DNA of 64,000 nucleotides. Origin: Pseudoalteromonas neustonica (GTDB lineage Bacteria > Pseudomonadota > Gammaproteobacteria > Enterobacterales > Alteromonadaceae). Of the stretch, positions 24,781 through 34,626 are shown piece after piece (the stretch's first letter is position 1; every line of letters starts with the position of its first letter). The notes below the pieces were generated by a model. That model was not told the origin of the DNA. It searched no databases and saw only the letters and a list, made by a program, of their open reading frames with translations. The stretch lies in NCBI RefSeq assembly GCF_001653135.1, contig NZ_BDDS01000009.1, positions 1-64,000 on the forward strand. Reading direction: 5' to 3'. Made by a program: the position numbers and the translations under genes.

Positions 24781-26832
24781 CTATGCAGTAATGCCGCTAT
24801 GGCGCAATAATGCGTCTATATTTGGCTCACGGCCTCGGAAGTTTTTAAATAATTCCATTGGTTCTTCGCTGCCGCCTTTTTCTAAAATATGCTGCATAAA
24901 GGCTTTACCTGTTTCAGCGTTAAAAATTCCCTCTTCTTCAAACTTAGAAAAAGCATCAGCTGACAATACCTCGGCCCATTTATATGAGTAATAACCTGCG
25001 CTATAACCACCTGCAAATATGTGACTAAAGCCATGCTGAAAGCGATTAAACGCGGGTGGTTTAACAACTGCAGTATGATCTCGCACTTTATCTAAAGATG
25101 CTTGAATTTGGCACTCATCTCCTGCTTGATAATCATTGTGGATTCTAAAATCAAACAGTGAAAGCTCTATCTGACGCAGCATTTGCATGCCTGAGTTATA
25201 GTTTTTAGCCGCAAGCAGCTTATCAAGTAACTCTTTTGGTAATGGCTCACCTGTTTCAAAATGGCCTGAAATAAAATTAAGTGCTTGTTCTTCAAAACAC
25301 CAATTTTCTAAAAACTGACTTGGTAGCTCAACAGCATCCCATGCAACACCATTAATTCCTGCCACAGGCGCGGCATCAACTTGGGTGAGCATGTGGTGAA
25401 TACCGTGACCAAACTCATGGAACAAGGTTGTTACTTCGTCATGCGTAAACAGTGCAGGCTTATCACCCACCGCTTTATTAAAGTTACACACTAAGTAGGC
25501 AACCGGTGTTTGTAGCTCACCATTGGCACGGATTTTACGGCCCATGCAATCGTCCATCCATGCGCCACCACGTTTATGATCACGCGCGTATAAATCTAAG
25601 TAAAAACGGCCACGTAACGTATTGCTACTGTCGTAAACTTCAAAAAAGCGTACATCTTTGTGATAAGTATCAATGTCATTCAGCTCTTTTACAGTAATAC
25701 CAAATAAACGGTTTACTGTTTCAAATAAGCCACCTAGCACTTTATCTGCTGGGAAATAAGGACGCAGCACTTCGTCTGAAATTGCGTATTTTTCTTGTTT
25801 TAGTTTTTCACCATAATAAGCGTAATCCCATGCCGATAACTGCTCTATAGCGTGTTTTTCTTTTGCGAATGTTTGTAGCTCAGCCAACTCTTGTTTTGCT
25901 TGTGGCTTAGATTTAACCGCTAAGTCTTCTAAAAATGAGAATACTTGCTCTGGTGTTTCAGCCATTTTTGTTGCCAGTGATTTTTCAGCATAACTTGCAA
26001 AGCCTAACAACTGCGATATTTCATGACGTAGCGCTAGCTCTTCACTCATAATCGCTGAGTTATCAAACTCCTCAGCATTCGGACCTTGGTCAGATGCGCG
26101 CGTTACAAATGCCGTATACGCTTCTTCACGAAGCTCACGATTATCGGCGTACATCATAATAGGTAGGTAAGATGGGAAATCTAAAGTAAACACCCAACCG
26201 TCTAATTCTTTATTTTTTGCAGTTTCTGCTGCCAACGCTAATGCTGACTCTGGTAAACCAGCTAATTCGCTTTCATCTGTTATGTGCTTTTGCCAAGCAA
26301 GTGTGGCGTCCATAACGTTATTGCCAAATTTTGCTGCTAATTCAGATAAACGCGCACTGATTTCGCCGTAACGCTTTTGCTGCTCTGGCGCTAATGCAAT
26401 ACCTGATAACTCAAAGTCGCGCAGTGCATTAGTGATCGATTTTTGTTGAGCTGTCGTTAAGCTTTTAAATTCATCGCTATTGTGCAATGCATTATATGCC
26501 TCATAGAGGCCTTGATGCTGTCCCACAAAGGTAGAATACTCTGAAATAATCGGTAAACATTGCTCATACGCTTCGCGAAGTGCATCGCTGTTTAATACTG
26601 AATTTAGGTGTGATACCGGTGAAAAAACACGTGACAGTTTGTCATCAACTTCTTCTAGTGGCAGTACCAAGTCATTCCATGTAAATGATTTATTAGCTAA
26701 CACGTCGTCTATTTTTGTACGGCATTGTTCTATTGCGTGTTTTAGCGCTGGGACAACATGCTCAGGTTTAATTTTTGAAAATGGCGGTAAGCCTTCAAGG
26801 CCTACGAGTGGGTTATTTGTTAAATCGGTCAT
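24781..26832 (-). CDS. prlC: Oligopeptidase A (M3 metallopeptidase)
   Basis: 683 aa from the ATG at 26832 (GAGAG upstream), matching E. coli PrlC (680 aa); 32 further in-frame residues are possible upstream but lie outside the family. A cytosolic zinc peptidase that degrades short peptides, including cleaved signal peptides. The zinc motif HEFGH is at 472-476 (TTLFHEFGHGIHHML). The N-terminal PPFSKIKPEHVVPAL is typical of PrlC. In E. coli prlC is next to rsmJ; here the response regulator sits between them. Confidence 0.95.
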   Translation of the reverse strand: MTDLTNNPLVGLEGLPPFSKIKPEHVVPALKHAIEQCRTKIDDVLANKSFTWNDLVLPLEEVDDKLSRVFSPVSHLNSVLNSDALREAYEQCLPIISEYSTFVGQHQGLYEAYNALHNSDEFKSLTTAQQKSITNALRDFELSGIALAPEQQKRYGEISARLSELAAKFGNNVMDATLAWQKHITDESELAGLPESALALAAETAKNKELDGWVFTLDFPSYLPIMMYADNRELREEAYTAFVTRASDQGPNAEEFDNSAIMSEELALRHEISQLLGFASYAEKSLATKMAETPEQVFSFLEDLAVKSKPQAKQELAELQTFAKEKHAIEQLSAWDYAYYGEKLKQEKYAISDEVLRPYFPADKVLGGLFETVNRLFGITVKELNDIDTYHKDVRFFEVYDSSNTLRGRFYLDLYARDHKRGGAWMDDCMGRKIRANGELQTPVAYLVCNFNKAVGDKPALFTHDEVTTLFHEFGHGIHHMLTQVDAAPVAGINGVAWDAVELPSQFLENWCFEEQALNFISGHFETGEPLPKELLDKLLAAKNYNSGMQMLRQIELSLFDFRIHNDYQAGDECQIQASLDKVRDHTAVVKPPAFNRFQHGFSHIFAGGYSAGYYSYKWAEVLSADAFSKFEEEGIFNAETGKAFMQHILEKGGSEEPMELFKNFRGREPNIDALLRHSGITA

Positions 26833-26962
26833 GTTAGCTCTCAAATCATTGCGAATATCATTTTGAAGTTGGGGCGAACTGATGAAATACAAGGGGCTTT
26901 TAACAGGTCTTCCTTGTGCTATCATCACGTTAATATGATCATTTCATCTTTGAGGACTAACT

Positions 26963-28324
26963 ATGGCTCAGCATTTTGACTACATTGCAATTGGCGGCGG
27001 AAGCGGCGGGATCGGTTCAGCTAACCGTGCGGCAATGCGCGGCGCAAACGTTGCATTAATTGAAGCAAAACATATGGGTGGCACCTGCGTAAACGTAGGC
27101 TGTGTACCAAAAAAAGTAATGTGGCATGGCGCTCAAATTGCTGAAGCAATTAATTTATATGCTCCTGATTACGGTTTTAATGTTGAAGTAAAAGATTTTA
27201 ACTGGAGTAAATTAGTTGAAAGTCGCGAAGCTTATATTGGTCGTATTCACAAAGGGTATGATAATGGCCTAGCGAAAAACGGGGTTACTGTAATAAAAGG
27301 TTTTGCTAAATTTATTGATAGTAAAACCGTTGAAGTAGATGGCGAACTATACACAGCTGATCATATTTTAATTGCCGTAGGCGGTCGCCCTAGCATTCCA
27401 AATATTCCAGGTGCTGAACACGGCATTGATTCAAATGGCTTTTTTGAGCTGAACGAGCAACCAAAACGCGTTGCTGTTGTGGGCGCTGGTTATATTGCCG
27501 TTGAGATCGCAGGCGTACTACATAGCCTAGGCACTGAAACTCATTTATTTGTTCGTAAAAGTAAACCACTGCGCACCTTTGACCCATACATCATCGACAC
27601 ACTGGTTGATATTATGGCTAAAGAAGGCCCTACGCTGCATACCGAATGTTCACCAAAAGAAGTGGTTAAAGAAAGCGATGGTAGCTTAACCATTCACTTT
27701 GAAAACGGTTATAGCCAAAACGTTGACCAAGTAATTTGGGCAATTGGCCGCCAGCCAACAACCGATAAAATTAACCTTGCAGCTGCTGGTGTTGAAGTAA
27801 ACGAAAGCGGTTTTGTTAAAGTTGATGAATACCAAAATACCACAGCAAAAAATGTTTATGCTGTAGGCGATATCATCGAAGGCGGCATTGAGCTGACACC
27901 TGTTGCAGTAAAAGCAGGGCGTACACTGTCAGAGCGGTTGTTTAATAAAGACATGCCAGATGATCTGAAAATGGATTACAGCTTAGTGCCTACCGTGGTA
28001 TTCAGTCACCCGCCGATTGGAACGATTGGTTTAACTGAGCAAGAGGCAGTCTCACAGTACGGTGAAGAAAACGTAAAAGTGTACAAATCAAGCTTTGCAG
28101 CTATGTACACTGCAGTTACCCAGCACCGCCAAGCATGTAACATGATGCTAGTGTGTGCAGGCCCTGACGAGAAAGTGGTTGGCTTACACGGCTTAGGCTT
28201 TGCTGTTGATGAAATGATTCAAGGCTTTGCGGTTGCTATGAAAATGGGCGCTACCAAAGCTGATTTTGACGCCGTTGTAGCACTACATCCAACGGGCTCA
28301 GAGGAATTTGTGACGATGAGATAA
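26963..28324 (+). CDS. gor: Glutathione-disulfide reductase
   Basis: 453 aa flavoprotein disulfide reductase; it reduces GSSG with NADPH. FAD-binding [14 protein letters not shown] is at 11-24, the redox-active CVNVGC holds Cys42 and Cys47, the NADPH-domain [11 protein letters not shown] is near 173-184, and the C-terminal HPTGSEE supplies the His-Glu pair. Length matches E. coli Gor (450). Divergent from prlC with a 130-bp shared upstream region, and closed by its own terminator. Confidence 0.95.
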   Translation: MAQHFDYIAIGGGSGGIGSANRAAMRGANVALIEAKHMGGTCVNVGCVPKKVMWHGAQIAEAINLYAPDYGFNVEVKDFNWSKLVESREAYIGRIHKGYDNGLAKNGVTVIKGFAKFIDSKTVEVDGELYTADHILIAVGGRPSIPNIPGAEHGIDSNGFFELNEQPKRVAVVGAGYIAVEIAGVLHSLGTETHLFVRKSKPLRTFDPYIIDTLVDIMAKEGPTLHTECSPKEVVKESDGSLTIHFENGYSQNVDQVIWAIGRQPTTDKINLAAAGVEVNESGFVKVDEYQNTTAKNVYAVGDIIEGGIELTPVAVKAGRTLSERLFNKDMPDDLKMDYSLVPTVVFSHPPIGTIGLTEQEAVSQYGEENVKVYKSSFAAMYTAVTQHRQACNMMLVCAGPDEKVVGLHGLGFAVDEMIQGFAVAMKMGATKADFDAVVALHPTGSEEFVTMR

Positions 28325-28343
28325 GCCCTGCGCTTATTAACAT

Positions 28344-28382
28344 AAAAAACCCCTTAGGATTAATTTTCTAAGGGGTTTTTTG
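28344..28382 (+). terminator. Rho-independent terminator of gor
   Basis: CCCCTTAG (28350-28357) pairs with CTAAGGGG (28368-28375), followed by six T; A-rich DNA precedes it, so the stem can extend. Confidence 0.92.
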
Positions 28383-28491
28383 TTGTTATTAATGTTAAAT
28401 TACAGCCATTGTAAAAAGTGCGATGCTTTCATTGTGTTTCATAAAGCGCCCACTATGATAATGCTAAATTTATTCAGCCTATTAGGAAGTT

Positions 28492-29319
28492 ATGATCAAA
28501 GATATACTACTACATCCATTTCTTATTTCATTGATAATGCTAACAATTGCATTCATCCTAAAAATGCTTGTTGATAAGTTAGCGCGAAATCGTGCTGAGA
28601 AAAAAGAAAAAGACATTCGCTACATTGCACACAACATTAAGCATTTTATTAATTTTGTGATGGTGTTATCACTACTGTTTGTTTGGTCAACTGAAATACA
28701 AAACTTTGCGCTGTCTATTGCTGCATTTGCTGTTGCGATTGTACTTGCTACGCGAGAGTTTATTCAATGTGTGATTGGCTTTTTCTACTTGGTAACAACA
28801 CGGCCATTTAGAATAGGCGATTGGATCCAAGTTGGTGAGTATTATGGTGAAGTGGCTGAAACTGATTGGATCAAAACTACTATGCATGAAATTGATATGC
28901 ACACCTATCAATTTTCCAGAAAAACCATATATATACCAAATAATAAACTGATCACCAGCCCAATTAAAAATTTAAACTTTGTAAAACGCTTTGCAACACA
29001 CCACTTTACTATTATCCGTAAAGAAAGCTTTAACCCTTATCCAATTTATGAAAATTTAATGGATGAAGCCAAACGCCATTGTGAAGAATTTGAAGAAGTA
29101 GCAAGCCGTTATAATTCAATTATTGAGAGAAAGCTGGATGCTAAAATTTCAGGCCCCGCGCCTGAAATTCATTTTGGCACCACTGAAATAGGTGAGTTTA
29201 AAGCAAGCTTTACGCTATTTTGCCCTACAGACAAGGCACTTCAAATAGAGCATAAACTAACAGAGTGCTTTATGACGCTGTGGTATAACGAGGCAAAAAA
29301 ACAAGAGACTCGAGGCTAG
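28492..29319 (+). CDS. MscS-family mechanosensitive ion channel
   Basis: 275 aa. Three hydrophobic segments (~9-25, 50-66, 70-90), the last running into the pore-like FALSIAAFAVAIVLATREFIQCVIGF. Then comes the MscS beta domain (RPFRIGDWIQVGEYYGEVAETDW) and a mixed C-terminal domain. The size is close to E. coli MscS (286 aa). It should open on membrane tension during osmotic downshift. Single gene with a strong terminator. Confidence 0.9.
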   Translation: MIKDILLHPFLISLIMLTIAFILKMLVDKLARNRAEKKEKDIRYIAHNIKHFINFVMVLSLLFVWSTEIQNFALSIAAFAVAIVLATREFIQCVIGFFYLVTTRPFRIGDWIQVGEYYGEVAETDWIKTTMHEIDMHTYQFSRKTIYIPNNKLITSPIKNLNFVKRFATHHFTIIRKESFNPYPIYENLMDEAKRHCEEFEEVASRYNSIIERKLDAKISGPAPEIHFGTTEIGEFKASFTLFCPTDKALQIEHKLTECFMTLWYNEAKKQETRG

Positions 29320-29385
29320 ACCGTGTTTATTTTCAACCAAGGTAGAGCTTAATATTCTCTTGAATTTAGGCCTTAAAATAATACA

Positions 29386-29430
29386 CTTGGTACACATCGC
29401 TTTTAAACTTGATGTGTACCAAGGTTTTTA
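29386..29430. terminator. Terminator between convergent mscS-like and lipoprotein genes
   Basis: CTTGGTACACATC (29386-29398) pairs perfectly over 13 bp with GATGTGTACCAAG (29411-29423), then GTTTTTA on the plus strand. It ends at the stop of the minus-strand lipoprotein gene. Read in the minus direction, it is followed by a poorer T-rich stretch. Confidence 0.85.
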
Positions 29431-29997
29431 TAGTTCATAGTCAATATGAACTGACGGTAGCTTATTTAACAGTGGAATAAGCGCACGCTCTCTTCTTAAA
29501 TCATTGCGCTCATCATCAAGATCTCTTTGCTCGTTAATTAGTACTGCACGTTCGTTACTCGATATATTTGCAGCGCTTAATTCGCTTCTGATTACTTCAA
29601 GTCGTCTGTTTATTGTGTCTAGCCGATTTTTTATTTCGGTTTTTCTTACTTCGACTTGGTAACGATCATTGCCCTCTTCCCACGCCTTTCGAAATTGTTT
29701 GCTGTTGCATACACCATTAAATGACTCACCACGAATACCCACTGCAAAGCCGTTTTCAGGTTTACAATAATATCGCAAGCCATTGTCATAACCTTCTTTA
29801 TACTGTGCAACGTCAGGTGAAATACCAAACTCCTGACAGGCTGTTACGGTATCAACACCTTGGCTGTAAGTTTTTCCTGATTGGCCATGATCATAGCCAA
29901 GCTGCTGCCAATTCGCGTATGCGCACTCTTCTTGCGATAGGCTCGTACAGCCGCTAAGAGTAATAAGGGCTAGGCTAAAAACACATTTTTTAATCAT
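29428..29997 (-). CDS. DUF2799-type outer-membrane lipoprotein
   Basis: About 189 aa from the ATG at 29997; an ATG 12 nt upstream is also possible. The lipobox LSGC at residues ~13-16 (ITLSGC-TS) marks a lipoprotein signal peptide. The mature part has repeated WxxLGYDHGQSG / YKEGYDNGLRYYC / FRKAWEEGNDRYQ units with paired cysteines, as in DUF2799 proteins. A charged coiled-coil C-terminus follows (RRLEVIRSELSAANISSNER). Function unknown; probably periplasm-facing. Confidence 0.8.
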   Translation of the reverse strand: MIKKCVFSLALITLSGCTSLSQEECAYANWQQLGYDHGQSGKTYSQGVDTVTACQEFGISPDVAQYKEGYDNGLRYYCKPENGFAVGIRGESFNGVCNSKQFRKAWEEGNDRYQVEVRKTEIKNRLDTINRRLEVIRSELSAANISSNERAVLINEQRDLDDERNDLRRERALIPLLNKLPSVHIDYEL

Positions 29998-30110
29998 AAA
30001 AAATAACATCTGTTTTCATTTTAATATGCAAGCATACTATTCCTTCTTTAGGGCCATATCAATAGGCCCTAAAGCTGCGTATGTTTACTCTATCATTCAG
30101 TGCTATTTCA

Positions 30111-31046
30111 TCAGTCGTTAAATTTTCTGGCTGGATTAGTCGGCACCTGTGTTTGTTGCATGATCCATTTTGCTATATTGTCTTTACGCATAAACTTAAC
30201 ACCTTGATGCTGTTTGGCGTACAGAATAAAGTCATCAAGTGCTTTAACTCTCGCAGGCGTCCCAGCAACACGGTCATGCGCACTTATCGACATAATTCGC
30301 CGTCTTGTTTTACCTTCGCTATAAAGTACATCAAACTCATCTTTTAGTTCTTGTAAATAGGCTTTACTTGTCATCGCTGTGCTGCCCGAGTAACGCACAA
30401 TATCGTTATTTCTAAAGGTATAAGGCACCACAACAAAAGGCTTACCATTTACAGGCGTATACGATGGTTCATCACGAGATAAGTCGTCAATGTGATAAAT
30501 AAAGCCTAAATTTTGTAATATGGATAATGTGTTTTTTGAGTGTCGCATCCAAAAAGCATTAAAACCAACAGGGCGAGTGCCCGTTATTTTCTCAATTATA
30601 TTGGCGCTTTTTATATATGAAGCACGCTCTTGCTCTGCTGTCATTGAATATTGCGGGGTCCACGCTTGACCATGACCAGATGCTTCATGCCCTCTTGTAA
30701 CAACTTCTTTGGCTAACATAGGATTTAACTCAACAGCCCTGCCCACCATGTGCGACGTTACTTTGATATTATGCTTATCCCATAAGTCGAGCAACCGTGG
30801 AATCCCCTCGTTCATACCATATTGAAACCATGTTGGGGAAATAGTATCGTGATAGCCCACCTCTATTTGAGGAAATGGTCCAGCATCAGTCGCATCCTGT
30901 GCGGTGGCTTCAAATTGCATTGAAATAGAGATCACTAGCTGTGCATTATCTGGCCAAAACTCTGATTTTTCAGATAGCTGTTCAGCGCTAGTTGGTAAAC
31001 TGCCAAGTAATACGGTTAAACACGTAAACAGAGATAATATTTTCAT
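30111..31046 (-). CDS. Polysaccharide-deacetylase-like periplasmic protein
   Basis: 311 aa with an N-terminal signal peptide (cleavage near TSAEQ). It has a NodB/PuuE-type deacetylase fold with candidate metal histidines in TSHMVGRAVE, GHEASGHGQAW and SAHDRVAGTP. The spacing resembles PuuE-like allantoinase/deacetylases more than chitin deacetylases, so the substrate may be an amide rather than a sugar. It follows the PEBP gene by 18 nt, so the two are probably co-transcribed. Confidence 0.8.
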   Translation of the reverse strand: MKILSLFTCLTVLLGSLPTSAEQLSEKSEFWPDNAQLVISISMQFEATAQDATDAGPFPQIEVGYHDTISPTWFQYGMNEGIPRLLDLWDKHNIKVTSHMVGRAVELNPMLAKEVVTRGHEASGHGQAWTPQYSMTAEQERASYIKSANIIEKITGTRPVGFNAFWMRHSKNTLSILQNLGFIYHIDDLSRDEPSYTPVNGKPFVVVPYTFRNNDIVRYSGSTAMTSKAYLQELKDEFDVLYSEGKTRRRIMSISAHDRVAGTPARVKALDDFILYAKQHQGVKFMRKDNIAKWIMQQTQVPTNPARKFND

Positions 31047-31064
31047 CTGTATATCCTAAGTTAA

Positions 31065-31604
31065 TTAACGCGGACCTGCCGCCACCGTGATACTCGCTGT
31101 ACCTAGGGCATGCTGGTGTATGAAAAACCCTATTAATGCACTCGTTGCCCCCTTTGGTACATCAAGCTTTTCAACATCCAATGCATATACTTTATAAGTG
31201 TAATTATGCTTTCTTCCTTCTGGTGGACAAGGGCCAAAGTAGCCAGCTTTGCCCATATCAGTATTGCCTTCAACAGCACCAAGTGGTAATGACTTGGATG
31301 CAATTGAGCTCGTATTTGCTGGAATATCGTACACTACCCAATGCCAAAACCCGCTGCCTGTCGGTGCATCATTGTCATAAACTGTCACTGCAAAACTTTT
31401 GGTTTTTTTAGGCGCATTTTGCCAATCAAGTTGCGGCCTAATATTGCTTCCTTGACAGCCAAAGTGGTTCCAATATTGTGCCTTCGCTATTGCCTGACCT
31501 TGCTGTAAATCAGGGCTTGATAAATTAAATTCAGCAGCAAAACTTACATTACTAAACAAACCGGTCAGTATTAATGCGGCAGCTGTTTTTGTTATATTAA
31601 ACAT
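31065..31604 (-). CDS. YbhB/YbcL-type PEBP (Raf kinase inhibitor-like) protein
   Basis: 179 aa. The signal peptide ends near SFAAEF. The PEBP fold shows DNDAPTGSGFWHWVVYDIP and the ligand-pocket segment YFGPCPPEGRKHNYTYKVYALD. These bacterial proteins bind small anionic ligands, and their physiological role is unresolved. Probably periplasmic. It is 35 nt downstream of the alkene reductase and upstream of the deacetylase-like gene: a three-gene run. Confidence 0.88.
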   Translation of the reverse strand: MFNITKTAAALILTGLFSNVSFAAEFNLSSPDLQQGQAIAKAQYWNHFGCQGSNIRPQLDWQNAPKKTKSFAVTVYDNDAPTGSGFWHWVVYDIPANTSSIASKSLPLGAVEGNTDMGKAGYFGPCPPEGRKHNYTYKVYALDVEKLDVPKGATSALIGFFIHQHALGTASITVAAGPR

Positions 31605-31639
31605 AGGTATTCCTTGTCTTTATTTTTTAAAAGCCTGAT

Positions 31640-32755
31640 TTATTGCTGATAAGGAAGGTAGTCGGTATAACCTACCGCTGTGCCACCAAAAAGTGTGGTA
31701 TGGTCAGTAATATTGCTCAATGGCAGTTGGTGTTCAATGCGATACGGTAAATCAGGGTTCGCAATGAAACGTCGACCAAATGCAATAAAGTCAGCAAGGC
31801 CTTTATTAATAAGCTCAGCCCCTGCTTGTTCGGTGTAATTACCAGCAACCATAATAGCACCACTAAAACCGCGACGTAGTGCCTCTCTAAATTCGAGTGT
31901 CACTGTTGGCGCATCGTCCCAATCTGCTTCGGCTAGGTGAATATATGCAATGCCTATGTCATCAAATTTATTTGCCGCGAGTAAAATTGTTTCAATAGCT
32001 TCACTGTCATCCATCCCGCGCTGGGTTATAAAGGGTGCGAGCCTGATACCGACTTTGTCCGCGCCAATAGCTCCACTAATTGCAGCGATAATTTCACACG
32101 CAAAGCGTATTCTGTTTTCTTGACTGCCACCATATTCATCAAGGCGCTTGTTCGATGAGCGTCGTAAAAATTGGTCAATTAAGTAACCGTTACCACCATG
32201 TACTTCAACACCATCAAAGCCTGCTTTTATTGCATTAATAGCCGCTTGTTTATAGTCGGTCACAATTGCTTTAATTTCTAAAGTGTTAAGCGCACGTGGG
32301 GTTGGGCAATCAAGCATGCGCCCTTGTCCATCATCACCCACAACCCAAACTTGTGCATCTGGAGCCAGTGCTGATGGCGCAACAGGTAAGCCATCACTAT
32401 GAAATGAAGGATGTGACATACGCCCTACATGCCACAGCTGTAAAAATATTTTTCCGCCTTCGTTGTGCACAGCTTTAGTTACGAGTTTCCAACCTTCAAT
32501 TTGCTCCTGCGAGTAAATACCAGGCGTGAACGAATAGCCTTTGCCTTGCGGGCTAATTTGCGTTGCCTCTGAAATAATCAGCCCAGCACTTGCGCGTTGA
32601 GCATAGTAAGTTGCCATTAACTCAGTTGGAATATCGCCCGGTTGCGCTGTGCGTGAGCGGGTCATAGGCGCCATAACAATTCGATTATTAAGGGTTGTAT
32701 CGCCAATTGTTTTAGCATCGAATAACGATTTTATAGACATAGATTTTATAGACAT
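31640..32755 (-). CDS. Alkene reductase, Old Yellow Enzyme family (NemA-like)
   Basis: 371 aa FMN-dependent NADPH oxidoreductase that reduces activated C=C bonds or nitro groups. Family motifs: NRIVMAPMTRSRTAQPGDIPTE, LQLWHVGRMSHPSF, GFDGVEVHGGNGYLIDQFLRRSSNKR and IAFGRRFIANPDLP. The first 10 residues are a tandem MSIKS-MSIKS from a 15-bp duplication, so initiation may occur at either ATG (32755 or 32740). Head of a run with the PEBP and deacetylase-like genes. Confidence 0.92.
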   Translation of the reverse strand: MSIKSMSIKSLFDAKTIGDTTLNNRIVMAPMTRSRTAQPGDIPTELMATYYAQRASAGLIISEATQISPQGKGYSFTPGIYSQEQIEGWKLVTKAVHNEGGKIFLQLWHVGRMSHPSFHSDGLPVAPSALAPDAQVWVVGDDGQGRMLDCPTPRALNTLEIKAIVTDYKQAAINAIKAGFDGVEVHGGNGYLIDQFLRRSSNKRLDEYGGSQENRIRFACEIIAAISGAIGADKVGIRLAPFITQRGMDDSEAIETILLAANKFDDIGIAYIHLAEADWDDAPTVTLEFREALRRGFSGAIMVAGNYTEQAGAELINKGLADFIAFGRRFIANPDLPYRIEHQLPLSNITDHTTLFGGTAVGYTDYLPYQQ

Positions 32756-32784
32756 AATTTTCTCTCTTATTTAATAATTTACAT

Positions 32785-33143
32785 TAGGGCGTGTTGACCT
32801 TTTGTGATTGATTTTACAGCAGTCTATTTGGTATTTAGGCAAGGCAGCGCCTATGGTGTGTGTTCCCCATAAATAGGCGATAACGCAGTATAAATACCAA
32901 ACACGCGCTGCCCAAAGGGTTCTTCCTAGGGGCGATTGACTCTTTGTTGCCTACATGGATGTAGGTAAGGGGCGTGAGCAGGGCGCACAAGCTTTGCTCG
33001 ATTTTTACTTATTCTCACATAGATGTGAGCCAGTAGAATAACGCAGGAGCAGTTATCGAGCCCACTCGATTCCAAACCTCGCGTCGCGATTAAATCGCCC
33101 CTAGATTGAACAAATTTCAATCCACAAAGGTCAACACGCCCTA
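32785..33143. mobile_element. MITE-like element with terminal inverted repeats
   Basis: The ends are GGGCGTGTTGACCTTTTGTG (from 32787) and its near-exact complement CACAAAGGTCAACACGCCC (33123-33141, one T fewer), each bordered by TA, so a TA target duplication is plausible, as in IS630/Tc-type elements. The ~355-bp interior has several hairpins (CCTACAT-GG-ATGTAGG; CTCACAT-AG-ATGTGAG; CGCCTAT/ATAGGCG) but no transposase. It fills the gap between the alkene reductase and the VOC gene. Confidence 0.8.
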
Positions 33144-33152
33144 GGGTTAAAA

Positions 33153-33557
33153 CTAAATTTCATTACTATTAAATAGCATTTCGATTTTTAGCCCTTCAGG
33201 CCCATCAATAAAAACCTGATGCTCTAGCAGCTCAGGCACTGAGCGCTCAAAATAAATGACTCCTGTTTGATCTAAACGATTCTTAAATACTTGATAACCT
33301 AAGCTGCGAATTGCAATATGATCTACAACACCTCGGCCTTGCATTTTGGTATTAACCGCTGATAAATAACGCTGCTGTGCTTTATTTCCAGCAGCATTGA
33401 CTAAGTGGACCAACGCAATATTATCGGTGCCATATAGCCAACTACCTTCAAACGAAAAAGGCGGGCGGTACCCTTGCGTCAATCCAATTGAGCTGATAAA
33501 AAAGTGACGCATAGCTTGATAGTCAGCACTTGAAATTAATACATGATCTAATCGCAT
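33153..33557 (-). CDS. VOC-superfamily (glyoxalase-like) protein
   Basis: 134 aa, a single vicinal-oxygen-chelate unit of two beta-alpha-beta-beta-beta modules. It begins MRLDHVLISSADYQAMRHFF, with DHIAIRS at the second module and a C-terminal GPEGLKIEMLF; the metal ligands would come from the two DH motifs and the final Glu. The reaction is unknown. Divergent from the LysR gene with a 113-bp shared control region, so probably regulated by it. Confidence 0.82.
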   Translation of the reverse strand: MRLDHVLISSADYQAMRHFFISSIGLTQGYRPPFSFEGSWLYGTDNIALVHLVNAAGNKAQQRYLSAVNTKMQGRGVVDHIAIRSLGYQVFKNRLDQTGVIYFERSVPELLEHQVFIDGPEGLKIEMLFNSNEI

Positions 33558-33670
33558 TCGTTTTCTCTTGTCGTTTTTAATACAATCAGTTTAATTGTTT
33601 ATAATAATTTGATAATTGAGTTAATATTAAAAAGACTATTCATAAAAGCTGAATATAAAGGTGAGGGTTA

Positions 33671-34564
33671 ATGACTAAAATTGATGATATGCAGCTTTTT
33701 GTTCATGTAGTGAGATCCGCAGGACTTGCGGCAGCAGGACGAAAAATAGGTTTATCGCCAGCGAGCATGACGGCACGAATTAATCAGCTCGAAAACCACT
33801 ATCAAACACGTTTATTGATCCGTAATACCCGTAGCATTAAGTTAACTGATGCAGGTGAGCGATTTTATCAGGGCTGTTTAAGAGTGATTGCTGAAGTTGA
33901 TGCCACAGAGCAGAGCATCACAATCAGTGACAACGAGCTCTCAGGCAGCCTAAAAATCACTGCCCCTTCTGATTTTGGTAAGCAGTTTGTTGCCCCTGCA
34001 CTATCAAAATTTGTTGCCCTTAATCCGCAAGTAAAACCACATCTTCATTTAACGGATGGCTTAATCAACTTAGTTGAAGAAGGTATTGATGTCGCTATCC
34101 GCTTTGGTAACTTACCAGACAGTAATTTAATCAGCCGTAAGATCAAACCCAATAAACGGGTGCTATGCGCCTCAGCTGATTACATAGAACAACATGGGCA
34201 ACCTTTATCACCGAGTGATTTAGCTGATCATCGATGCCTAGTGATGGAACGATTTGGCCAGCCGATGAATGACTGGCATTTTAAAAACACAATAATACGT
34301 GTTCCTGTCGCCATGAGTAGCTGTGATGGTTCAGTTATCAGGCAATGGGCTATTGATGGAGCCGGCATTGCACTTAAATCATTGGTCGATATTAGTGTTG
34401 ATTTAGCTAACGGAGGCTTAGTAACTATATTAGATGAGCATATTCTGGGGTTTAGTAATAAAGATAAAGAACAGATTGGTTTACAGTTTGTCTATCCGTC
34501 TCGTAAATTTCAGCCGAAGCAAGCTGTGGCCTTTATGGACTTTTTACAGCAACAGTTAATATAA
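33671..34564 (+). CDS. LysR-family transcriptional regulator
   Basis: 297 aa. The N-terminal winged helix-turn-helix (~1-62: LFVHVVRSAGLAAAGRKIGLSPASMTARINQLE) is followed by a type-2 periplasmic-binding-like effector domain with VDVAIRFGNLPDSNL, typical of the CrgA/DmlR-like subgroup. SD GTGAGGG before the ATG. It is likely to control the divergent VOC gene and perhaps the alkene reductase beyond the MITE-like insertion. Inducer unknown. Confidence 0.92.
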   Translation: MTKIDDMQLFVHVVRSAGLAAAGRKIGLSPASMTARINQLENHYQTRLLIRNTRSIKLTDAGERFYQGCLRVIAEVDATEQSITISDNELSGSLKITAPSDFGKQFVAPALSKFVALNPQVKPHLHLTDGLINLVEEGIDVAIRFGNLPDSNLISRKIKPNKRVLCASADYIEQHGQPLSPSDLADHRCLVMERFGQPMNDWHFKNTIIRVPVAMSSCDGSVIRQWAIDGAGIALKSLVDISVDLANGGLVTILDEHILGFSNKDKEQIGLQFVYPSRKFQPKQAVAFMDFLQQQLI

Positions 34565-34596
34565 AAAACCTTGAGAGCCTGCGCTCTCAAGGTTTT
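34565..34596. terminator. Bidirectional terminator between lysR gene and tldD
   Basis: AAAACCTTGAGAGC-CTGC-GCTCTCAAGGTTTT: a long perfect stem with T-runs on both strands (T4 on plus, T6 on minus), placed between convergent genes. Confidence 0.93.
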
Positions 34597-34626
34597 AATT
34601 TTGAGGCTATACGATACTTACAAAAG

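Noticed and set aside
32926..33120. Small minus-strand protein inside the MITE-like element
   Set aside because: It lies across hairpins, lacks an SD and has no protein-like pattern.
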